Notes under the pieces: generated by a model
Told to the model about the DNA's origin: nothing
What the model saw: only the letters and a program-made list of their open reading frames with translations
Databases searched by the model: none
Shown here: positions 57,725-64,000 of the stretch, in pieces
Layout: the number at the start of each line of letters is the position of its first letter
Numbering within the stretch: the stretch's first letter is position 1
Position numbers and translations under genes: made by a program
From: Liquidambar formosana
Taxonomy: Eukaryota > Streptophyta > Magnoliopsida > Saxifragales > Altingiaceae
Assembly: GCA_039720395.1 (NCBI GenBank)
Contig: CM077832.1
Span: 27,391,763-27,455,762, forward strand
Direction of reading: 5' to 3'
Length of the DNA stretch: 64,000 bases

Positions 57725-58900
57725 AACTAATTGTCAATATCTCCCACTATCTACCATATCTCCCTCTATATCATCACCTAGATTATGATTCACATGGTTT
57801 GCATCCAAGCATACCATCTCCGTAAGAAGATTTAACATATATTTCCTTTGAGAAATAAAAATACCTTTCTGAGATCTAGCAAATTCAATGCCCATAAAGT
57901 TCCCAAGGTCTTTGATTTCAAACTCTCTAACCAAATTATGGTGGTTCAATTTTTGCATCCCATCCACATATCACAAGTTATAACAATGTCATCCACATAT
58001 ACAATAAGAGTTGTGATCTTACCTCAGACAAATGTCGAATGAACAAGGTGTGATCACCCTAATTCTACTTGTATCCACATCTCAGCATAGCTTGAGTAAA
58101 CCTTTCAAACCATGCTCTTGTGAGACCATTTTAGCCCACACAAGGCTTTCCTCAACTTCCATACCTTACCCTTTATTATTAGTTTTCAAAGCCAGGAGAA
58201 ACATCCATATACACCTCTTCTTCCAAATCTCCATAAAGAAATACATTCTTCACGTCTACTTGTTGAAGTGACCAGCCCAAACTTGCAACTAAGGACAACA
58301 AGACTCGGATGAAATTCATTATTCAACCGGAGCAAACGTTTCTTGATAATCGATCCCATAGGGTTGTGTATAGCCCTTTGCCACTAATCTTGCCTTGTAT
58401 CTATTCATTGAACCATTTGTCTTATGCTTCAAAGTAAACACCCACTTGCAACCCACTATCCTCTTATCATCTGGTAACTTCGCCAAATCCCAAGACGGAT
58501 TTTCTTGAAGAGCCTTCATCTCTTCATTAATTGCTTCCTTCCATTTTCAGTTTCTAAGTGCATCCTATAAACATTTAGGAATAGAAAAAAAAAAAACAAC
58601 CAAGAAGCAAAAGCACGACAGGACAATGAAAGTCTTTGGCAAGAGACAAATTTAAATAGAGGATATTGGGTACAAGACCTGACCCCTTTACAAAGGGCAA
58701 TAGCGAGCACAAGAGGAAATCTGAAGCATTAGTGGGCACATGATGATCACAAACAGTATCAATGAGCTTAACTAAGTCACAAGAAAACGCTCGACTAGTA
58801 GAAAGAGCATGAGCCTTACCCTTTTGTCTCCTCAAGTCCTTACCTTCTTCCTCTCCATTTTTTATTCCTCCACGGGTATTTGGGTGCATCTGTTTTGTTC
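57725..58900 (-). pseudogene. pol: Element F reverse transcriptase fragment
   Basis: Read right to left on the minus strand: hinge CKGVRSCTQYPLFKFVSCQ (about 58690), [12 protein letters not shown] and [34 protein letters not shown] (58320-58520), AWFERFTQAMLRCGYK (about 58070-58125), IVYVDDIVIT (about 57975-58010) and VREFEIKDLGNFMGIEFA (57870-57930). Frames change and stops are frequent. YVDD is kept, but no functional protein is possible. Confidence 0.82.
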
Positions 58901-59168
58901 ATATTCCAAGACGAGATAGGAGTAACTGAGTAAGTTAGATCCCTGTGCCCTTTGGTGTGTGTTCTTAGGGTACTCTCCTACACAAAAGTGCTACAAGTGA
59001 TATCATCCTCCATCTAGGAAGCGGTTTGTTTCTATGGCATGTCACCTTCCTTAAGTTTCCTACCTATTTTTCTCCTCCAACGACTTCTTTCAAGGGGAGA
59101 ATACAAGTGAAGAGTAGTCTTAATCTCCTCTTCCTTTGGTGCTGCCTACAGTGAATACAATTGTTCTT

Positions 59169-59180
59169 GCTCCAATACCA
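59169..59180 (-). other. Decayed primer binding site of element F
   Basis: TGGTATTGGAGC differs in two bases from the usual TGGTATCAGAGC and abuts the LTR. Confidence 0.75.
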
Positions 59181-59387
59181 AGTTGTTTAATGTGCAAGAC
59201 AACAGGAAATAGAGACTGAGAAAGAAGAGGGAAAGAACAGTGAGGAAGAAAGAGAGAGACAACATTAGGGTTTCTCCCTTCTAATCTCTTATTTATACTT
59301 CACTCTAATAACAATTACAAAACTGCAACTTAGTTAAATAATAATTATATTAAAACAAAAGTAATAAGACATAAGTAATACTCATCA
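59181..59387 (-). repeat. 5' LTR of element F (207 bp)
   Basis: On the minus strand it begins TGATGAGTATT and ends TTAAACAACT; the last two bases are CT rather than CA. Homologous to 44663-45112. Confidence 0.8.
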
Positions 59388-59392
59388 TATGG
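59388..59392. repeat. TSD of element F, right copy (TATGG)
   Basis: Copy of 44658-44662. Confidence 0.8.
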
Positions 59393-59536
59393 CTCCTTTA
59401 ACGAACTCAAGTTCTACAAATCAAAACACCAACAAATTTATAATATAAAAAAATTTTAAAAAAAAAAAAAACTATGAAATAATAACCTTATGATAACAAG
59501 TACTAGAATCATAGGAAACAAAGAGAGGCGTCTTAC

Positions 59537-59583
59537 TCTCTTGTAGCTTCAAGATCCAGTTGAAAAGTGCTTTCTAGAAGCCT
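59537..59583 (-). CDS. Kinase-like gene, exon before the 16.3-kb intron
   Basis: 47 bp encoding RLLESTFQLDLEATR and two bases of a Glu codon. Acceptor TTTGCAG, donor GTAAGA. Phase fits both neighbours. Confidence 0.82.
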
Positions 59584-59704
59584 CTGCAAATTCATGGAAC
59601 AAACTATGAGGGTTGGCAAGCCTTGTTTCAATCACTTTTAATGAAGAGAAAAGCACGTCTAAAAATAATATTGTGAGCAACATTATAGTAGCCTTATAGC
59701 TTAC

Positions 59705-59786
59705 TTGCAAAGAAAGGCTATCCATGATGCCTGCTTCACAAAATGGAACGAAAGCCAAATATGCAAAAAGAAGACCTGCTTCATAT
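59705..59786 (-). CDS. Kinase-like gene, exon with YEAGLLFAYLAF segment
   Basis: 82 bp; encodes YEAGLLFAYLAFVPFCEAG and IMDSLSLQ. Acceptor CTATGCAG, donor GTAAGC. The hydrophobic run is consistent with the kinase helix after subdomain IX. Confidence 0.85.
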
Positions 59787-59876
59787 CTGCATAGGGACAA
59801 GAAAGAAAACAGTGTAGGGAAAAAAAATACTAACAAACTCATAGTGATCAAATGAATCAAAGTTCCAATAGTTTAC

Positions 59877-59993
59877 ATGTCATCCGCTATTCCGAAAGCT
59901 CTTTTCTCCATAGGTGTGAATGCACCAGCAACAGATGCTCTTCTCCAAAGTGACTCCGAGAGTGTTCCAGGACCTTCTTCCAAGTATGCATAC
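59877..59993 (-). CDS. Kinase-like gene, first visible exon
   Basis: 117 bp; encodes YAYLEEGPGTLSESLWRRAS, then VAGAFTPMEKRAFGIADD and part of Ile. Acceptor TTTCCAG, donor GTAAAC. It starts in the middle of a codon, so at least one exon lies upstream (right). None was found in 59994-64000. Confidence 0.82.
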
Positions 59994-60096
59994 CTGGAAA
60001 GCCATGTGATGGATATACCACTGTTTTAAGGAATGTTTAACTTGAGAAGTTAAAATTAATCACTGTCATGCAACTTTCATTCAAAGAAGACGCCCT

Positions 60097-60135
<39 letters not shown>

Positions 60136-60951
60136 AAAAAAAAAAAAAAAAAGAAAAACTTTTGAAGAAAGAAATATTGAACTGCAAATAGCAAGAACAT
60201 TTTATTGTGTCAAGGCAACTTCGGAAACCCCTTAATCAGTAAGGTCACAAATTTCAACATTTGAATGCATTGCTCAAGAATTGAAACAAATCCGACAGAA
60301 TTGGGAATGCAATCCTAAATTTATTTGGGAACATATCAATAAAATTGGAAGTCTCTCTCACATCAATCAAGCAGGACAAACATACTATTCCAAATTAAAG
60401 CATCATGGGGCTGTTACAGGCACTCACGTAAATGCCTAGATATTCATTTTAAGTGCACAAGGGACTAGGTTTCAAGAATCTGCTCAAGTGACGAATAGTG
60501 TATTGGTGAGATATTTTCTGCTTGCTTAGATATGTAGGAAACAACATAAATGGATGGAAGTTTTATGCTTGTATATAATACTTATAGAGGAAACCTTAAA
60601 TAGAGTTTTCAACTTTTGGGCAGATGTACATAGTTTTTTGAAGTTTTTACCTTCACTTATGTTGTGATCATGATAAAAAGGAAAACATCAAATCAATGAT
60701 TTAAATGTGATGAAGAACAAAAATATGCTTCTTAACAGCCCCCACCCAAAAATAAATAAACAAAACAAAATAAAATAAAATAAATATTTCTTCTCCAGAA
60801 ATCTCACTACACTATACTATTTCAACGAAGCCCTTTTTACTTAAGCTCTTATTACAACGTGCTCTCTAAGTCCAAGAAGCACTGATACATTGATACTACA
60901 AATCTCAAAAAACTAGGACACAACACGACGGGGATACAGCATATATATATA
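59994..60951. other. Intron sequence upstream of the first visible exon
   Basis: AT-rich, no exon recognised. It contains the C29/A27 tract at 60097-60152. Confidence 0.5.
60097..60152. repeat. Homopolymer tract: C29 followed by A27
   Basis: 29 consecutive C directly followed by 27 consecutive A. In the gene's RNA sense it reads U27 then G29, about 104 bases upstream of the splice acceptor. Confidence 0.9.
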
Positions 60952-60960
60952 TTTATAATT
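60952..60960. repeat. 9-bp TSD of MITE G, left (TTTATAATT)
   Basis: Exact copy at 62729-62737. Confidence 0.88.
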
Positions 60961-62728
60961 GGGGAGGGATCAACTTGCACAAGGTGTAAGACTTTTTAGT
61001 CTCACACCCTTCCATATCTTTTTATAGGAATCATATTTCGCCAAACCTACAGTTGGATTATATCCCCTCATCCATGTCATGCATGCTAGATCATGGTTCA
61101 AAGTCTCGGTCTCGTTCCCCATCTCGTTTCGGTCTCATTCATCTCGGTCTCGCCCAACCCGTCGCGTCTCGGGCGAGATGCAACTTTATGCATGAAAAAA
61201 TGTTTGAAAAAATTCAAAAAAATTATAGAAAATTTGTAAAAAATATGATGATTATATTGGAGCCATCAAATAAGCAAAACAATGAACTCAAGGCATATAA
61301 TATAGTCAAAAACATAAAAATAGGCGCTAGCGCGCTAATATATCATGAAAGAACACTATTTTTATGTTTTAGATATCTAATATAATTTCAAAGAACATAA
61401 ATAAATATTATATATCAACAAAAAATAATTTTGCAAATTATTTATGCATATTTATAAGTTCATGATGATTAAAAAAACGTTCAACAATTTTCTAATTTAA
61501 AAAATCAGTATTTTTTAAACTAAAAAAAAAAAATTATTATTTATAAAATAAAAAATAATATATATTATAAATTCATGATTATTTGCTTTTTTTTCCGTAA
61601 AAAGTGTAAGGCTAGGAATATATAAGTTGTTAATTGCAGTGTAAAAAAACGAAAGAAAAAGCAAAAAAAAAAAAAAAAAACCTCTCAAGTCAGTCAACAA
61701 ACAACCCTTTTAAAAAAAAATTAAAATTAAAAAAAAAAAGAAACAAATTAAAATAAAAAACAAATAGGGGGAATTTTTAAATTGGTGAGGCTATGTCAAA
61801 TAATTACAATTGAGTGTCATTTTCTACTAACATTATAATAAACGACTACTAACTTAACTAATAATGACTGCTAACTGTAATTGTTTTCCCACAACCCCAC
61901 TAATCTAAAATTTTCCCCAAAAATTAAAACCCCCCTTGATTCTGCAAGTCTCGAACAGTCGAGAGAGAGGCAGAGAGAGGTAGAAAGGTCGTTAGAGCTC
62001 GTCGTCGGTCGTCGGTCGTCGGAAGCCACCCACCACCACCAGATCCGGCGACATCTACCGCCGGCTTGAGACGCCGCGACGCCCACCTGAGATGATAGAG
62101 ATGCCGCTGTCGGCCACCGGAGACAACACGATGAAGCGTGAAGCCCAGATCTGGATTCGAACCACCCAGACCACTACATCTGACCATCGATGAGAGAGAA
62201 TGGAAGCTCGAACTGCTATCAAGGTAGGCCATATGGTCTTCTCTGCCCTGCTGAGTTTCTCTTACGATTCGAATGATTTCTCATTCGAATCCAACCGAAT
62301 CAACGAAATCTCGTACATCTCGTCACGTCTCGTTCGAGATCACGAGAATCTCGTCCAAGAGGGGTATTTGCCATGATATATTTGTACCTGTGGGAGATCC
62401 TAGATCGTCCAGCAGCAGCGAGACCAAATCGTCTCAGCGGGATCTCGTCTGAGACGAGTGAGACTTCGAACCATGTGCTAGATATCAAGTCAATGCCAGA
62501 TATCAAGTCAAACAGATATCACGAAGCATTTAATCTGTAAACTTACATTTCTTTTATAAATAAAACTATGATTTTAGGGACTTCATGGATGGCATAGCTC
62601 CTAATCTCCGATTAATTTGAAATTAAACATGCATGACGTTCATTAGTAGATTATTTAATCCAACAGTTGGATTGACGAAATATTATTTTTACAAAAAGAC
62701 ATTGAAGGGTGTAAGTGGATCCCTCCCC
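60961..62728. mobile_element. MITE G, Mutator-type by TSD length
   Basis: Ends GGGGAGGGATC and GATCCCTCCCC with long imperfect inverted arms (shared ACACCCTTC, ATATTTCG, GTTGGATTA, ATGCATG). The 9-bp TSD suggests a Mutator-like MITE. About 376 bp without the nested element and its duplicated target site. Confidence 0.82.
61092..62475. mobile_element. hAT-like element nested in MITE G
   Basis: 1384 bp, TIRs CATGGTTC(A/G)AAGTCTC, perfect 8-bp TSD TGCTAGAT (61084-61091 and 62476-62483). Subterminal TCTCG/CGAGA words are dense at both ends. The core at 61940-62230 is GC-rich and looks like a promoter-leader-exon fragment, with an ATG at about 62200 followed 24 bases later by a GTAGGC donor-like site. 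No transposase. Confidence 0.82.
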
Positions 62729-62737
62729 TTTATAATT

Positions 62738-62984
62738 TATATATATATATATATAGGTAATTGATAGTCCCATATACATATCAAAAAAGAATTAAAATAT
62801 ATGGAGAAAAGACATAATTATATAAACAAGAAAGACAACCATAACTTCATAAGTCATAATGAATAAGAAGTTATAAGTTTTAACGACGGCATTTAACTTA
62901 AGCTCAAGCATAGTTCCACTTTCTACCCACAAAAAAATAATAATAATTTAAAAGCAAATTCATCATCAATTGTCTAATTCCAAC
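62738..62984. other. Spacer between MITE G and E2
   Basis: AT-rich, with a TA run near 62738-62756. No gene seen. Confidence 0.5.
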
Positions 62985-64000
62985 CAAGGACTTTAATATC
63001 GATATCAAGGGTCCAAAAATATGGATATATCGAATATATCGTTAGATATATCAACAATATTGATATCGGTTTAAAGAATAGTGAATATTATGAGTTAAAC
63101 ATTGAAACTCTGGGAAACAATGATTTAAACTCTAATATACAATCTAGCATCAAAATATTGCAATTTAAATGTATATAATATAAGTATGTGTTGTGTAGGG
63201 TATAAAAAAATATAATGCGTTGAGTAAATAAAATTTTTTACACAAATTTGACATTTAAATGTCACATTAAAACATAACATTGGGTCAATGCATGTGATAC
63301 AAGCCCTAATGCATGGTACTAATATATATTAGTATGTCCCTACTTGATTGGGACTATATATATATATATATATATTACTTATAATGGATGTTTTTAACTA
63401 TGTTATAAAATATTTGGATTAGAATAATATTTTTAATTGCAATTCATATCATTTATATAACTAAAAATAAATCAATTAATGTAGGATTCTTTTTTTTTTT
63501 TTTTTTTTGAATTAATGTAGGACTCTTTTAAAAATAATAAAAAGTGTTAGCCATCAACCATCATTTATATTAGCGAGTATCTCTCTTTTAAAAGTGTTAT
63601 AATAAAAATAATATAGAATATAGAATAGAATATATAATATATAATATAAAGTAAAAGCATTACTATCAGTCTCACAACTGAAGAAGGCTCAGGACCCTCA
63701 AAGGAGATGAGGGTTTCTTCTTGCTGACGTGGAGGCTCAACGATGAGGACGATGGCAAAGACGACGACGGCAGCAAGGCTAACAGCAACAACACGTACCA
63801 GGTTGGTTAGGTGTCTTCTTCTTCTTCTTCTTCTCCTTCTTCTGTGATAGTGGCAAGGATGCCAATGATGGAATGAACCAACTCCTCTTCTTCTTTCTTC
63901 TTAGAAATTTCTTAAAAAATAGTTTAAAATTTGTACTGATAAGATTATAGATTGATGATATCATCGAAATATCAAACAATATCATCGAAATTTCTTCCAA
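62985..64000. mobile_element. E2: second copy of the CGATATATCG hAT-like family, cut by window end
   Basis: Starts CAAGGACTTTAATATCGAT as E1 does. 63000-63210 aligns with 48280-48500 (shared CAATCTAGCATCAAAATATT). It contains a TA run (63356-63376) and a T run (about 63490-63508), then CTT repeats near 63813-63842. The right end lies outside the window. Confidence 0.72.

Larger units (their letters stand above)
44663..59387 (-). mobile_element. Element F, old Ty1/copia retrotransposon, minus strand
   Basis: LTRs 59181-59387 (5', 207 bp) and 44663-45112 (3', enlarged by a MITE). A decayed tRNA-Met PBS (TGGTATTGGAGC) at 59169-59180 abuts the 5' LTR. Pol fragments lie at 57725-58900, and RNase H is at 56095-56262 and 46800-46923, split by element D. 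Gag, protease and integrase are absent. It lies inside a host-gene intron. Confidence 0.82.
41739..59993 (-). other. Host protein-kinase-like gene, 3' five exons (5' part beyond window)
   Basis: Five exons with GT-AG borders and matching phases read on the minus strand: 59877-59993, 59705-59786, 59537-59583, 43110-43191, 41739-41822. Together they encode about 137 residues. These include a kinase subdomain IX-like segment (GIADDIYEAGLLFAYLAF) and a subdomain XI-like arginine segment (MLNPDFRKRPIARAVL), ending SGAVL. I believe it is the chloroplast-predicted kinase family that includes Arabidopsis At5g16810, but could not check. No stop or frameshift lies in the visible exons, so the gene may be functional. 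The intron 43192-59536 is 16.3 kb and full of transposons. An upstream exon must exist right of 59993, probably beyond 64000. Confidence 0.8.

Noticed and set aside
58032..58271. Plus-strand frame of 79 codons
   Set aside because: Shadow of the minus-strand F reverse transcriptase.
61871..62232. Antisense frames of 71 and 102 codons in the GC-rich core
   Set aside because: Overlapping frames in CG-rich repeat sequence; no domain. A captured leader or exon on the plus strand is more plausible.

Overview
This is nuclear DNA of a flowering plant, probably a eudicot. It holds nested LTR retrotransposons, many small DNA-transposon relics, the 3' exons of a spliced protein-kinase gene, and a broken CYP89-type cytochrome P450 gene. 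The plant origin rests on Tat/Ogre-type Ty3/gypsy and Angela-type Ty1/copia elements, GT-AG introns, telo-box-like CCCTAAA motifs and MITEs. Everything here was read by eye, with no database search.

Left half (1-38078): three elements nested like dolls, the inner two each with an exact 5-bp target-site duplication (TSD). Element A (Tat/Ogre-like gypsy, minus strand) occupies 1-2257 and 29427-38078; its 5' LTR is 35064-38078 and its 3' LTR lies left of the window. Element B (a related gypsy family, plus strand, 2263-29421, two 2603-bp LTRs, TSD CAGGG) sits inside A's RT/RNase H region. Element C (Angela/BARE-like copia, minus strand, 14651-24666, LTRs of 1650 and 1659 bp, TSD CCATG) sits inside B's 3' untranslated part. 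B has an intact 1119-codon RT-RNase H-archaeal-type RNase H-integrase frame. Upstream of it B has a gag-protease frame with three stops and a 171-bp GT-AG intron between protease and RT. B also has an antisense ORF with its own TATA box, and a 2-kb hairpin-rich tandem array before the 3' LTR. A lacks the intron at the homologous site.

Right half (38079-64000): a CYP89-type pseudogene (39644-41118, minus) is followed by five phase-compatible exons (41739-59993, minus) of a kinase-like host gene whose 5' part lies beyond the window. One intron of this gene is 16.3 kb long. It is built from copia F (minus, TSD TATGG), which holds copia D (plus, 123-bp LTRs, TSD ATGTT), which in turn holds a hAT-like element, an A-family solo LTR (TSD GCAGG) and a hAT MITE. 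The next intron upstream contains a C29/A27 homopolymer tract, a 9-bp-TSD MITE with a hAT-like element nested in it, and a second copy of the hAT-like family cut by the window edge.

Relative ages by LTR comparison: C is youngest (3 substitutions plus one 9-bp indel), B is young (about 16 substitutions in 2603 bp), D is older (7 in 123 bp), and F is oldest. No tRNA, rRNA or CRISPR was found.
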